Shown one piece after another: positions 8,427 to 17,693 of a stretch of 53,945 nt of DNA. The stretch spans positions 1 to 53,945 of the forward strand of contig JANXXX010000171.1 of assembly GCA_025350405.1 (NCBI GenBank), given 5' to 3'. Below the pieces are notes generated by a model that did no database searches, had not been told where the DNA came from, and saw only the letters and a program-made list of their open reading frames with translations. The DNA is from Gallionella sp. GTDB taxonomy: Bacteria; Pseudomonadota; Gammaproteobacteria; Burkholderiales; Gallionellaceae. Position numbers and translations under genes: made by a program. Within the stretch, counting starts at the first letter, position 1. Every line of letters starts with the position of its first letter.

Positions 8427-9296
8427 TCAATCAGGCACCCAATCATGCAACGGATGCTTGGCTAAACCTTGTGCTACTACGCCGCGCATTTCGCGAGGCA
8501 AATTCTGTAAAACTGCTTCAGCCTGGTTGCGGTCGGCAAATTCGGCAAATACACAGGCACCTGAGCCGGTCATCATCGCTTTGCCGTATTTTTCAAGCCA
8601 GGCTATATGTCGCGCCACTTCCGGGTAAAGCTTGCACGCCAAAGGTTGCAGATCGTTGCGAAGTTGCTGCTCCCGGAATGGCCTTTCCGAAAGGGCGCGC
8701 ATTGTGATGGAAACCGTATCGCGTGTCAATTCCGGATGCGCAAAAATCTGTGCGGTCGGCACGTGCACCGGGGGAAATAACACCACGTACCACGCCTCCG
8801 CCAAGGGATAAGCCTGTAGCTCCTCGCCTACCCCTTCGGCAAACGCATTTTCGCCGAACACGAACACCGGCACATCGGCCCCCAGCCGCAAGCCAAGCTG
8901 CATCAGGCGCGCGCGCGACAAACCCAATGACCACAGGCGATTCAACGCGATCAGCGTGGTGGCCGCATCCGAACTGCCGCCGCCCAGGCCGCCACCCATC
9001 GGGATGCGTTTTTCTACCGTGATGTCCACCCCCAAGCCGCATCCAGTCTCGCTTTGCAGCAGACGCGCCGCACGCACGCACAAATCCTGTTCTTCGGCCA
9101 CGCCCTCGACAGTATTGGTACGCCGCACCGTGCCATCTTCGCGCAGGCTGAAGTGCAGCGTGTCGTGCAGGTCGATGAAGCGGAACAGGGTTTGCAGCAG
9201 GTGGTAGCCGTCCGGCCTGCGTCCGACGACATGGAGGAATAGATTTAATTTTGCCGGGGCAGGGCAGGTGAGTTCAATTGTCACTGTGGAATCCAT
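8427..9296 (-). CDS. ispE: 4-diphosphocytidyl-2-C-methyl-D-erythritol kinase
   Basis: The protein has 289 residues and belongs to the GHMP kinases. It phosphorylates CDP-methylerythritol in the MEP isoprenoid pathway. Motifs: CPAPAKLNLFLHVVGRRPDGYH at the N-terminus, the ATP-binding PMGGGLGGGSSDAATTL near residue 95, and the C-terminal MMTGSGACVFAEF. ATG at 9296 is preferred over GTG at 9302 because the translated start matches the family. Its 5' end overlaps the lolB 3' end by 16 bp, so the two genes are translationally linked. tRNA-Gln follows. Confidence 0.96.
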   Translation of the reverse strand: MDSTVTIELTCPAPAKLNLFLHVVGRRPDGYHLLQTLFRFIDLHDTLHFSLREDGTVRRTNTVEGVAEEQDLCVRAARLLQSETGCGLGVDITVEKRIPMGGGLGGGSSDAATTLIALNRLWSLGLSRARLMQLGLRLGADVPVFVFGENAFAEGVGEELQAYPLAEAWYVVLFPPVHVPTAQIFAHPELTRDTVSITMRALSERPFREQQLRNDLQPLACKLYPEVARHIAWLEKYGKAMMTGSGACVFAEFADRNQAEAVLQNLPREMRGVVAQGLAKHPLHDWVPD

Positions 9297-9853
9297 TCCC
9301 ACTCGTCGATCAGCAATTGAATTTGCAAGTCTTCATGATTTAACTGCATGCGTTTTGGCAAGCTGTCCGGCGTGCTGTCTGCATAGCGCAAGAAGCGCAC
9401 CTCCCAGCCATCCTGATGCAGCACGGAAATTTGGTCATTGTCAGCACGTTCGATTAGCGCAGGCGTTTCGGGATCAGCCATACCCAGCACCCAATGATGC
9501 AAGCCGTTGAGCGGCAGGTGCCAAGCCAACACCTGCTCCATCAGCGATTCTGCATCAACATCCTGATAGTGTTTGTCGCCATCATCCAGCGTCGCATTGC
9601 TAGCGTCGCGATAAATCCGCGCGGCAGTTTGCCCGAGCGGATTGAGCAGCAGGATTTCGTCGGAGTGCGCCTGATGCGTCCAGCGCAAACCGGCAGATTG
9701 GTGTGTTTGCGGGTGTTTGACCGAGACGCGTCCGTTCAACGCAAAAGGTGCGGATTCGGATTGTGCGGGACGCGCAACGGGTGTGGCCGAGGTTGGTAAT
9801 AACGTGCAGCCGCTCAACCAGGTCAGCCCTAAAAAAACCAGCCACCTCATCAT
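9281..9853 (-). CDS. lolB: outer-membrane lipoprotein insertion protein LolB
   Basis: About 190 residues, beginning with a lipoprotein signal and lipobox (LTWLSGC, acylated Cys near residue 16). The mature part has the LolB pattern: FALNGRVSVKHPQTHQSAGLRW, EILLLNPLGQTAARIY, and PLNGLHHWVLGMADPE towards the middle. LolB receives lipoproteins from LolA and inserts them in the outer membrane. The start ATG at 9853 shares one base with the stop of the upstream TPR lipoprotein gene (TGATG), and the 3' end overlaps ispE. The lolB-ispE-tRNA-Gln-prs order is typical of betaproteobacteria. Confidence 0.93.
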   Translation of the reverse strand: MMRWLVFLGLTWLSGCTLLPTSATPVARPAQSESAPFALNGRVSVKHPQTHQSAGLRWTHQAHSDEILLLNPLGQTAARIYRDASNATLDDGDKHYQDVDAESLMEQVLAWHLPLNGLHHWVLGMADPETPALIERADNDQISVLHQDGWEVRFLRYADSTPDSLPKRMQLNHEDLQIQLLIDEWEWIPQ

Positions 9854-11610
9854 CAAGGATCAAATTTTTTGATGACTGCTTGCAGTTGCTCATTGCCGGA
9901 ATTTTCCTTGAGGCTGTCCTGCCAAATCTTTTTGGCTTCCTCTTTATCGCCGCGCACCCACAACACTTCGCCCAGATGCGCAGCAATCTCGGGATTGGCA
10001 TTGCCGGCGAAAGCGCGCCGCAACATTTTTATGCTCTCATCCAGTTTGCCGCTGAGATAGTAGCCCCAGCCCACGCTGTCCATAATGGAGACATCGTCAG
10101 GCGCCAGCTGCAGGGCTTTTCCCACCAATTGCACCGCTTCCGGAATGCGCACGTTGCGTTCCAGCATGCCATAGCCCAGCGCATTGTAGGCTTGCGCGTG
10201 ATCGGGTTTGATTTTGATCAGTTTGCGCATCAATTGCTCGAACACATCCGGCTTGCCGATCTTGTCGGCCATCATCGCGGTCTCGTAAAGCAGGTCAACC
10301 TGGTCGGGTTGCTTTGCCAAGGCCTGATCCAATATTTTATATGCCTCGTCGAATTGATTCGCCTCGCGTAATAATTGCGCCTCGACCATCGCCAGTTGCG
10401 CACGAGGCAGATCGTTAGTGGGCCGCACCTGATGCAACAGATGGCGCGCCTCGGCAAGCTGACCGTGCTTGCTCAGCAAATAAGCGAGGCGGATCTGTGC
10501 AGGTACCTGATATTCGCCACCCTTGACCTCGCGATAAAAGGCAATCGCTTCTTCCTCGTTTTTCTTTGCTTCGCTCAACTGTCCGAGGTAATACTGCACG
10601 GTAGCCTGCTCTTTCTTTCCCTTGCTGAGTGCCTGCTTGAGTTGTATCTCTGCATTTTGCAAATCGTTCATTTGCAGCGAGATCAGCGCGATGGCATAGG
10701 CCATCTCCGGGTTGTCGGGATTATCGTCCGCCATACGCTGAAACTCGTCCCGCGCCTGCTTGTATTGTTTTTGATCGAGCAATGCGCGTGCATATTGCAA
10801 GCGTATTTCATGCGCATCGGGATAGCTGGCCAAATAGCTGTGCAATACATCCAAACCCTGTTGCGGTGACTTTTTCTGAAACAACTGCGCCTCCAGTGAG
10901 ACTGCAGCATCCCATTCGGGACGCAGCTTGCGCGCCTGTCTTACCTCGCTGAATGCAAGCTCTCCGTCGCCGGATGCTTGCGCCAATTGCGCCACCCCCC
11001 AATGCGCTTCAGCCACACGCGGATAAAGCTGCGCGAGCCCGCGCAACATCTTCAACGCCGCTGCCTTGTCCGGATAGGCCGCCAGCATTTGATAAACTTG
11101 GACAAAGGTTTGTGCGGAATGGCTTTCGTCCGCTTTTAATAAATTCGCCAATTCCTCGCTGGCTTCATCGAGATTGCCGCTGCGCAACAATACCGAAGAC
11201 AGCATGCGTCTTGCCACGATCGAGGAGGGATCAGCACCACGCCAAATCTTGAGCGCTTCGATAGCCTTGTCGATTTGGCCGGATTGAAGCGCCAAGTGGG
11301 CAGCGCGCATGGCAAGGCGCGGGTCGTGCGTCTTCTTGGCCAAGTCCGAGCTACCCTGGACGGCGAGAATATCGTTGCCGCGCTGGCTGGCGATTTCGGA
11401 CAGCAGAAATTCATAGAGTATTTCCTTGCTCAACTCAACGTTGGGTAAGCTCTTCGGCACTTCTACCTGCTGCTCAGGCGGCTCGACCTGATCTGCTGCC
11501 TCTGCTTGCGCGGCCTGATTCCCAGCCTGATTCCCAGCCTGATTAATTGGGGCGTGCGCACAAGCGGTGAGCAGCAAACTGCCGAGAATAATATATTTGA
11601 ACTGGGTCAT
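9853..11610 (-). CDS. TPR-repeat outer-membrane lipoprotein
   Basis: The protein is about 585 residues starting MTQFKYIILGSLLLTACA, a lipoprotein signal with Cys17 as the acylation site. I prefer this ATG at 11610 over the longer frame opening at 11673 because of the signal. After a short low-complexity linker with two NQAGNQA units, the rest is a chain of TPR-like helix hairpins (for example PEMAYAIALISLQMNDLQNAEIQLKQAL and AYNALGYGMLERN). Such proteins directly upstream of lolB are common in betaproteobacteria and may assist envelope assembly; the precise role is unknown. The gene starts the long minus-strand operon and is divergent from the ABC transporter operon across a 77-bp gap. Confidence 0.85.
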   Translation of the reverse strand: MTQFKYIILGSLLLTACAHAPINQAGNQAGNQAAQAEAADQVEPPEQQVEVPKSLPNVELSKEILYEFLLSEIASQRGNDILAVQGSSDLAKKTHDPRLAMRAAHLALQSGQIDKAIEALKIWRGADPSSIVARRMLSSVLLRSGNLDEASEELANLLKADESHSAQTFVQVYQMLAAYPDKAAALKMLRGLAQLYPRVAEAHWGVAQLAQASGDGELAFSEVRQARKLRPEWDAAVSLEAQLFQKKSPQQGLDVLHSYLASYPDAHEIRLQYARALLDQKQYKQARDEFQRMADDNPDNPEMAYAIALISLQMNDLQNAEIQLKQALSKGKKEQATVQYYLGQLSEAKKNEEEAIAFYREVKGGEYQVPAQIRLAYLLSKHGQLAEARHLLHQVRPTNDLPRAQLAMVEAQLLREANQFDEAYKILDQALAKQPDQVDLLYETAMMADKIGKPDVFEQLMRKLIKIKPDHAQAYNALGYGMLERNVRIPEAVQLVGKALQLAPDDVSIMDSVGWGYYLSGKLDESIKMLRRAFAGNANPEIAAHLGEVLWVRGDKEEAKKIWQDSLKENSGNEQLQAVIKKFDP

Positions 11611-11687
11611 AACATTAACTGCCTTTGATAGAGGTGCACATAATAGGTTATATTTAGCCAAACTCACAACCACGACTACACTCGATT

Positions 11688-12662
11688 TTGTCTAACGCCA
11701 CTCCCGAAATAACCCTCTCCGCACGCAACCTGAAGCGCCGCTTCGGCAATTTTCAGGTCATTCATGATGTGTCGCTGGAATTGAGACGCGGCGAAGTGCT
11801 GGGCCTGCTCGGGCACAATGGCGCGGGAAAAACCACCACGCTGCAAATGCTGACCGGTTGCCTGTTGCCGGACGATGCAGAACAAAATGGATGTGGCATA
11901 GACATCTGCGGCATCAATTTGTTGCATCATCCGGTGCAGGCCAAGGCGCATATCGGCTATCTGCCGGAAAACCCGCCGCTATATCGCGAGCTCGGCGTGG
12001 ACGATTACCTGATCTTTGCTGCGCGTTTGCGCGGCATGAAATCCGCCGCAGTGGCCGAGGCGCTGGCCCTGGCCAAGCAGCGTTGCGGCTTGGAAGATGT
12101 CGGCAAAAGGATCATCGGCACCTTGTCCAAGGGTTATCAGCAGCGCATCGGCATCGCGCAGGCCATCATCCACCGCCCTGCCGTGATCGTGCTGGATGAA
12201 CCCACTGTCGGCCTAGACCCTACACAAATCCGCGAGATACGCAGCCTGATCCGCGAACTGGGCGATACGCACAGCGTGATCCTGTCCACGCATTTGCTCA
12301 GCGAAGTGGAAAGCGTCTGCGACCGCGTCGAGATCATGCAGCACGGCAAGCTGATCTATGGCGACACCAGCGCGCACATGCAGCAACACGGCAGCGTGTC
12401 CGGCTTCATCATAGTCCTGGGCAACCCGCCGCCGCTGAGTGTGCTGGCAGGCATCACCGGTATCAGCCACGTAGAGCAAATTTCCGCCACGCAATTCCGT
12501 GTGTTGCACACACCGGACAGCAACCCCAAAGGCACGCTGCTCAGCATGGCAGAACAACAAGGCTGGCAACTGGAGCAACTCACGCCGCTGCAAGCCACGC
12601 TGGAAGAGGTGTTCGTCAAGATCACCGATGCGGAAAAGGCTACATCGGGAGCAATCAAATGA
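11688..12662 (+). CDS. ABC transporter ATP-binding protein, GldA/NatA type
   Basis: The 324-residue ATPase has Walker A GHNGAGKTTT near residue 43, a Q-loop region YLPENPPLY, signature LSKGYQQRIGIAQAI, Walker B VIVLDEPTVGLDP and a switch His in ILSTHLL. The C-terminal 90 residues are an extra domain typical of ABC-2 export ATPases of the GldA/NatA kind. The start is TTG at 11688, giving SNATPEITLSARNLKRRFG; no ATG fits. The gene overlaps the permease gene by four bases (ATGA), and the GldG-family gene follows, so the three form one exporter. The substrate is not evident; this family is named after gliding-motility proteins of Bacteroidetes but is widespread in non-gliding bacteria. Confidence 0.9.
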   Translation: MSNATPEITLSARNLKRRFGNFQVIHDVSLELRRGEVLGLLGHNGAGKTTTLQMLTGCLLPDDAEQNGCGIDICGINLLHHPVQAKAHIGYLPENPPLYRELGVDDYLIFAARLRGMKSAAVAEALALAKQRCGLEDVGKRIIGTLSKGYQQRIGIAQAIIHRPAVIVLDEPTVGLDPTQIREIRSLIRELGDTHSVILSTHLLSEVESVCDRVEIMQHGKLIYGDTSAHMQQHGSVSGFIIVLGNPPPLSVLAGITGISHVEQISATQFRVLHTPDSNPKGTLLSMAEQQGWQLEQLTPLQATLEEVFVKITDAEKATSGAIK

Positions 12663-13399
12663 TCCGCCTGCTCGCGCTGCGCGAACTGCGCAGCCTGTTT
12701 GCGATGCCGTCCACCTGGTTCGTTTTCGCCGTGCTGCAATTCATTCTGGCGTGGTTCTTTCTGGCACGGCTGGAAGCCTTCCTGGAAATACAGCCGCAGC
12801 TCGCGCAACTCGCCAATCCGCCCGGCGTGACGAGCACAGTAGCCGCACCGATGTTCAACACCGTCGCGCTGCTGTTGATGATGCTGGTGCCGATATTCAC
12901 GATGCGCCTGATCGCCGAAGAACGCCGCAACCAGACGCTTGTGCTGCTGCTCTCGGCTCCACTGTCCGGTCGCCATATCGTGCTCGGCAAATTTCTGGGC
13001 CTGCTGATCTTTCTGATCGTGCTGATGACCGGCGTGCCGCTGATGCTGTACACACTGGTGCTCGGCACCAGTCTCGATCACGGACTGATGCTGAGCAACC
13101 TGCTCGGCCTGTTGCTGCTCACTTCCAGCTATGTTGCGCTGGGCCTGTATATTTCCGCACTCACCACCCAGCCCATCATCGCTGCGATCGGCGCGCTGGC
13201 GGTGCTGCTCGGATTGTGGTTGGCCGACATCGGCGCGGCGGAAGATTCACCCTGGCATTCCATCTCGCCGCTCAGTCATTTCCAGAATTTCAACAACGGC
13301 TTGCTGGATAGCAGCGATGCCGCGTTCTTCGTTTTGTTTACCGCCGTCTTTCTGATCTTGACGATAAAGCGTTTGCACAACAACCGCGTCTACGGGTAA
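12659..13399 (+). CDS. ABC-2 type permease, GldF-like
   Basis: The 246-residue integral membrane protein has six predicted hydrophobic segments, starting around TWFVFAVLQFILAWFFL, with a cytoplasmic MRLIAEERRNQTLVLLLSAPLSGRHIVLGKFLG motif characteristic of ABC-2 permeases. It begins in the ATGA overlap with the ATPase gene and ends 3 bp before the GldG-family gene. Together with its neighbours it should form an inner-membrane exporter of unknown substrate. Confidence 0.9.
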   Translation: MIRLLALRELRSLFAMPSTWFVFAVLQFILAWFFLARLEAFLEIQPQLAQLANPPGVTSTVAAPMFNTVALLLMMLVPIFTMRLIAEERRNQTLVLLLSAPLSGRHIVLGKFLGLLIFLIVLMTGVPLMLYTLVLGTSLDHGLMLSNLLGLLLLTSSYVALGLYISALTTQPIIAAIGALAVLLGLWLADIGAAEDSPWHSISPLSHFQNFNNGLLDSSDAAFFVLFTAVFLILTIKRLHNNRVYG

Positions 13400-13402
13400 A
13401 TC

Positions 13403-14779
13403 ATGCTGCGTAAATTTCTCAAGACCCATTCGCTCCGCAACATTCTGTTCGTGCTGGTCCTGATCGGCATTGCAACAGGCCTGGGCTATCTCGCCACGCG
13501 CCATCACGTACAACGCGATGTCACCTACAACACCATCAACAGCCTGGAACCCGGCAGTGTCGAGGTTCTCAAACAACTGGACGGCCCGGTGAATATCTCC
13601 GTGTATGCGACCGAGCAGGACGCGCGCCTGGGCGACATCCGCAAGATCATTCGCGATTTCCTGTCGCTGTATCAACGCTACAAGACCGACATGCAACTGG
13701 TATTCATCGATCCGGAAAAAGACGAGGAAAAAGCCCGCGCCGCGCAAATCCGCTTCAATGGGGAAATGGTGGTCGAATACGCCGGACGCAGCGAACACCT
13801 GACCAAGATCAACGAGCCTATCCTTACCAGTACCCTGCTGCGCCTGGCACATACCCGCGACCAGACCGTGATGTATCTGGACGGACACGGCGAGCGCAAA
13901 CTGGACGGCATCGCCAACTATGACCTCGGCTCGCTGTTCGGCGCCAAGCTCAAACAGAACGGCTTTCATCTCGGCAGCCTGAATCTGGCGCTGGCGCAGG
14001 AAGTGCCCAGCAACGTCAGCGTGCTGGTCATCACCCAGCCGCAACTCGAACTGATGCGCGGCGAAGTGGACAAGTTGCTGCGCTATGTGGATCGCGGCGG
14101 CAACCTGCTGTGGCTGGTGGACGCAGAACCTTTGCGCGGACTGGAGCGCCTCGCCGAAAAACTCGACCTGCTGCTGCCGCCCGGCATCGTGATCGACCCG
14201 GCAGCCAGCGGGATGAACGCACCTGCCACCTGGTCGCTGGGCGCGACGTATCCGCCGCACGCGATCACACGCAACTTCAATTTGATCACCGCGTTTCCTT
14301 CCGCGCGTCCGCTGATCTGGAATGAAAGTACAGACTGGCAGCACAACGTGCTGGTGGAAGTCGCCCCGCGCGGCTGGGTGAGCCGCAACAAGCCAAGCGA
14401 CAAACCGCGCGACGAAAACCGTTTGTCCGGGCACCCGTTCGACAAACAGCATGACATCCCCGGTCCCGCCGTGATCGCGATGGCGCTGCAACGCCACATC
14501 AATGACCGGGAGCAGCGCATCGTGGTGGTCGGTAACGGCGCGTTCCTCGCCAACAGCTATGCCGGAAACGGCGGCAACGTCGACCTGGGCATGAACATGG
14601 TGCACTGGCTGGCCAGCGAAGAACGTTTCATCAACCTGCAACCGCATGCTGCAAAAGACAGCAGCCTGATGCTAAGCAAAGTGCAACTCGAGATCATCAG
14701 CGGCATCTTTCTGCTGGTCTTGCCGCTGTTGCTGGCCGGGGTGGGAATTTATATCTGGCGGAAACGCCGCCGTGCCTGA
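13403..14779 (+). CDS. GldG-family ABC transporter auxiliary protein
   Basis: The 458-residue protein has an N-terminal membrane segment ([21 protein letters not shown]), a large periplasmic region and a C-terminal membrane helix ([24 protein letters not shown]) followed by basic residues KRRR. The soluble part has the GldG-type pattern: [27 protein letters not shown] near residue 50, [15 protein letters not shown] near 160, and [34 protein letters not shown] near 210. It ends inside the start of mutM (8-bp overlap). Related operons often carry a DUF4340 gene after this one; here it is absent. Confidence 0.85.
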   Translation: MLRKFLKTHSLRNILFVLVLIGIATGLGYLATRHHVQRDVTYNTINSLEPGSVEVLKQLDGPVNISVYATEQDARLGDIRKIIRDFLSLYQRYKTDMQLVFIDPEKDEEKARAAQIRFNGEMVVEYAGRSEHLTKINEPILTSTLLRLAHTRDQTVMYLDGHGERKLDGIANYDLGSLFGAKLKQNGFHLGSLNLALAQEVPSNVSVLVITQPQLELMRGEVDKLLRYVDRGGNLLWLVDAEPLRGLERLAEKLDLLLPPGIVIDPAASGMNAPATWSLGATYPPHAITRNFNLITAFPSARPLIWNESTDWQHNVLVEVAPRGWVSRNKPSDKPRDENRLSGHPFDKQHDIPGPAVIAMALQRHINDREQRIVVVGNGAFLANSYAGNGGNVDLGMNMVHWLASEERFINLQPHAAKDSSLMLSKVQLEIISGIFLLVLPLLLAGVGIYIWRKRRRA

Positions 14780-15587
14780 ACTTCCCGAAGTAGAAATCAC
14801 CCGGCGCGGACTGGACGCGCATCTCACCGGGCTCACCATCAGGGATGTCGTCATCCGCAACGCCAGTCTGCGCTGGCCGATCCCGAAAAATCTGCCCGGG
14901 CTGTTGCGCGGACAAACCATCCGCTCGCTCAAACGGCGCGCAAAATATTTGCTGATGGATTGCGGCAACGGCACGTTGATCCTGCACCTCGGCATGTCCG
15001 GCAGCTTGCGCATTCTGCTGGCGAACACACCGCCTGACAAACACGACCACTTTGATTTGATTTTTAACAACAACATGTTGATGCGTCTGCGCGACCCGCG
15101 CCGCTTCGGGGCGGTACTGTGGCATAGCGGCGATGCCCATACTCATCCGCTGCTCGCCGCACTGGGCCCTGAGCCTTTGCAAAAAGAATTCGATGCGCAC
15201 TATCTCTACCAGGCCACGCGCGGGCGCCGCGTCAGCATCAAGCAATGCATCATGGACAATCATATCGTGGTCGGCGTAGGCAACATCTACGCCAACGAAG
15301 CCCTGTTTCGTGCCGGTATCAAGCCGCAACTTGCCGCCGGAAAACTCAGCCTGCCGCGCTGCGCAAAACTGGTCGCGGAAATCCGCGCGACCCTGTCTGA
15401 AGCTATCAGCTTGGGCGGCAGCAGTCTGCGCGATTTTGTGAACACCTCGGGACAGCCAGGTTACTTCCAGCAGACTTATTGGGTATACGGCAGAGCAGGC
15501 GAGCCGTGCCGCCGTTGTGGTTCGCCCATCAAGCAAATCAGGCAAGGACAGCGTTCCAGTTTTTATTGTGGGCGTTGCCAGAAGTGA
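14772..15587 (+). CDS. mutM: formamidopyrimidine-DNA glycosylase
   Basis: The 271-residue enzyme removes 8-oxoguanine and formamidopyrimidines from DNA. The N-terminus [13 protein letters not shown] supplies the catalytic Pro and Glu after loss of the initiator residue. The conserved Lys lies in [23 protein letters not shown], the helix-two-turn-helix region includes [18 protein letters not shown], and the C-terminal zinc finger is [25 protein letters not shown] with four cysteines. The start is GTG at 14772, inside the end of the GldG-family gene, so translation is probably coupled. The link with the ABC transporter is positional only. Confidence 0.97.
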   Translation: MPELPEVEITRRGLDAHLTGLTIRDVVIRNASLRWPIPKNLPGLLRGQTIRSLKRRAKYLLMDCGNGTLILHLGMSGSLRILLANTPPDKHDHFDLIFNNNMLMRLRDPRRFGAVLWHSGDAHTHPLLAALGPEPLQKEFDAHYLYQATRGRRVSIKQCIMDNHIVVGVGNIYANEALFRAGIKPQLAAGKLSLPRCAKLVAEIRATLSEAISLGGSSLRDFVNTSGQPGYFQQTYWVYGRAGEPCRRCGSPIKQIRQGQRSSFYCGRCQK

Positions 15588-15727
15588 AATAAACGATTGG
15601 GCGAAGCCCATAGTCCCTTGGCGAAGCTCGTGGTAGCAATTCTTAATTGGCGCCCCAAGCGCATATTCCACAATCCCATGGCTATGTGGTACATTTAATC
15701 GTCCATCATTAAAAATGAAGTCTCACA

Positions 15728-16885
15728 ATGAATATGAGGAGCGCAATGATGTTATCCGCAATAAAAAAATCAGTATTCGCAATCATATTAGGATTCCTGC
15801 TGTGTCCGGTGATGGGCATTTCCGCCACACTGGAAGAAATCGATCGGCGTTTGAAAAATCTGGAGGGGACAGTTGAATCGCACCAGGATGAAATGGATGA
15901 CATCACGAACCGCTTTAAAAATAACATGTCCGTGTCGGGCTATGCCGATACTGAGTATGTGACGACCAACGGCCCGGACAAGCCGGGATTCCGCCTGCAC
16001 CACTTTTCCGTGTTCTTGAAGAAGCAAGTCAGCGAAGAGTTGCGCTTTTTCTCCGAGACCGAGTATGAAGATGCGCCATATGTGACCGCAAATTCACCGA
16101 ATGGCGTCAGCGGTAAACTTTTCGTAGAAGCGGTCAATTTCGATTACCAATGGCGCCCTGACAACAGCGTGCGCGTCGGGCGCTTCTTCACCCCGGCGGG
16201 CATCTGGTCGGTGGATCACTATCCGCCCTTCGTGCTCACACAACAGAGGCCGCAGCATATCCGCGAGATTTTTCCGCAACTGGTGGACGGCGCCGCGATC
16301 TCCGGCCGCCATGCCGTAAGCAGCGTATTTGCCAGTTATGACCTTTACTTCGGAAACGGCGAAACGCCCAACTTTGATGGTTCCGGCGATAGCAATACAA
16401 CCATGGCAGCAGGCCTGAGAGCCAACCTGGCTTTGCCGATAGCCACGCTGTTCGAGGTGGGAGCCAGCTTTTATCATGACAAGCTGGCAGCTTCAGCCGA
16501 TCCGAAAGAATCGAAAAAAGATGTCTACGGTGTGCATACCAAGATCGAGCTAGGCAGTTTTGGATTCCAGGCTGAGTATGCTGACGGCAAGTATGAACCT
16601 ACCTTCTTTCCCACGACTAATCTGCCTTTTCATAAAAAGGGCTATTACGCCCAGTTCGATTACAACATCAATAAATGGACGCTGGGCTACCGCTATGATT
16701 TTTTCGACTCGAATACTTCCTCTGCAATCTCCAATACCGGAGCAAAAATAAATTCTGCTATCGTCAACTATCACATCAATAAAAATGTGGTCATGAAGTT
16801 GGAGCATCACCTGGCGAAAGTAATTGATCCTGCCAAAAATGATTATTACAAGAATATTGTCAGCCTCGTAGTTAACCTCGACTAA
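15728..16885 (+). CDS. outer-membrane porin, phosphate-selective (OprO/P)-like
   Basis: The 385-residue protein begins with a Sec signal (SVFAIILGFLLCPVMGISA), then a short coiled coil (LEEIDRRLKNLEGTVESHQDEMDD) that may trimerise or contact peptidoglycan. An amphipathic beta-strand-rich domain follows, with aromatic girdles (VNFDYQWRPDNSVRVGRFFTP, GYYAQFDYNINKWTLGYRYDFF), and the terminal strand ends in LVVNLD. The pattern fits porins related to OprO/OprP or DUF-type beta-barrels found beside short PstS-like proteins. Substrate choice is not readable from sequence. The start could also be ATG at 15752 or 15755. The PstS-like gene follows 18 bp downstream. Confidence 0.75.
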   Translation: MNMRSAMMLSAIKKSVFAIILGFLLCPVMGISATLEEIDRRLKNLEGTVESHQDEMDDITNRFKNNMSVSGYADTEYVTTNGPDKPGFRLHHFSVFLKKQVSEELRFFSETEYEDAPYVTANSPNGVSGKLFVEAVNFDYQWRPDNSVRVGRFFTPAGIWSVDHYPPFVLTQQRPQHIREIFPQLVDGAAISGRHAVSSVFASYDLYFGNGETPNFDGSGDSNTTMAAGLRANLALPIATLFEVGASFYHDKLAASADPKESKKDVYGVHTKIELGSFGFQAEYADGKYEPTFFPTTNLPFHKKGYYAQFDYNINKWTLGYRYDFFDSNTSSAISNTGAKINSAIVNYHINKNVVMKLEHHLAKVIDPAKNDYYKNIVSLVVNLD

Positions 16886-16903
16886 GCGGTGGGGAAAATA
16901 CTC

Positions 16904-17335
16904 ATGAGAAAACTATACATTGCATTATTTTTGCTCGCATCCCTGTTGGGCATGCACGCGGCGCTCGCGGATCCCATAGCGGTTATCGTCAATAGTGCCA
17001 ACCCCCATCAATTATCTTTGGATGATGTAAAAAGCATCTATGCGGACAGAGCTATTGCCTGGGCCGGCGGAGGGAGGATTGCGGTGTATAACCTGCCGGC
17101 AGACGAGGCCGCTGCGGAAATTTTCGCGCGCAAAGTACTGGGAATGTCAGCCAGCGAAGCGGCAGCAGCAGAATCCAACCGTGTTGTTTCCAATGTGGCG
17201 CGCAACCCACAGCAAATGAAGCGCGATATACTGGTAGTTGCTATTGTCGCCAGAACACCCAATGCCATAGGCTATGTCCCCAAGTCAAAGGCCGAGGGCA
17301 AGCCCGGTATAAGAATCTTGTTTACGCTGGATTAA
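16904..17335 (+). CDS. short PstS-like periplasmic binding protein
   Basis: The 143-residue protein starts MRKLYIALFLLASLLGMHAALA, a Sec signal cut near ALA-DP. The rest matches the N-terminal part of PstS-type phosphate-binding proteins (IAVIVNSANPHQLSLDDVKSIYADRAIAW, and AIGYVPKS at the end), but is only about half a full periplasmic-binding protein. ATG at 16904 is preceded by GTGGGGA; the earlier in-frame codon at 16889 would spoil the signal peptide. Such single-lobe proteins frequently accompany porins, and the pair may collect phosphate or another oxyanion. No permease or ATPase gene is nearby. Confidence 0.75.
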   Translation: MRKLYIALFLLASLLGMHAALADPIAVIVNSANPHQLSLDDVKSIYADRAIAWAGGGRIAVYNLPADEAAAEIFARKVLGMSASEAAAAESNRVVSNVARNPQQMKRDILVVAIVARTPNAIGYVPKSKAEGKPGIRILFTLD

Positions 17336-17375
17336 TGCTCGGGTAGCGATATGAGAATCAAGAGGGATTAATGCG

Positions 17376-17406
17376 TAGAGGTAGTGGCCAGAAGCCAGTA
17401 CCTCTA
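17376..17406. other. inverted repeat/hairpin between PstS-like and lipoprotein genes
   Basis: TAGAGGTA-G-TGGC and GCCA-G-TACCTCTA can pair (8 + 4 bp with one symmetrical G-G mismatch) around a CAGAA loop. No T-run follows, so it is not a standard terminator. It could be an mRNA processing or stability hairpin, or a repeat remnant. Confidence 0.4.
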
Positions 17407-17444
17407 TATTGAAGCTCATGCACCGATACTTGCCTGGAGAATGA

Positions 17445-17621
17445 ATGAAATACATTTTGCTTGCACTTGCTTTGCTGTTCACTGCCTGTGACAAGTCTGC
17501 CCCAACGCCGAAAATCGCCGCGCCGCAACGCGAAGCGCTTGATAAAGCAAAAGGTGTAGATCAGGCGGTGCAGCAAAGCACTGATGAATTGAAGCAAAAA
17601 GCTGCGGACGCGGAAAAGTAG
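17445..17621 (+). CDS. 58-aa lipoprotein, unknown
   Basis: The gene starts at ATG 17445 with GGAGA just upstream. The product MKYILLALALLFTACDKS has a textbook lipobox (FTAC, Cys15) followed by a 43-residue hydrophilic helix-forming tail rich in Ala, Gln and Lys (VDQAVQQSTDELKQKAADAEK). Asp after the Cys might retain it in the inner membrane by the enterobacterial rule. No family is recognised. It sits between the PstS-like gene and the phosphoesterase on the same strand. Confidence 0.7.
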   Translation: MKYILLALALLFTACDKSAPTPKIAAPQREALDKAKGVDQAVQQSTDELKQKAADAEK

Positions 17622-17693
17622 CATCCACATCCGGTGTGCTTAAGCTGTGGCTGTGCTTGTGAGACCCAATCCGCCGATTCTGTGAATCCGACC

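Noticed and set aside
12356-13081. Minus-strand ORF of 241 codons opposite the ABC transporter genes
   Set aside because: Antisense shadow; the plus-strand genes carry ABC motifs and overlap by ATGA.
13247-14647. 466-codon minus-strand ORF opposite the GldG-family gene
   Set aside because: It is an antisense shadow with no recognisable domain, in a region where the plus strand has clear coupled genes.
15597-15612. Hairpin TGGGC-GAA-GCCCA after mutM as an intrinsic terminator
   Set aside because: The stem is short and no T-run follows; kept only as an observation.
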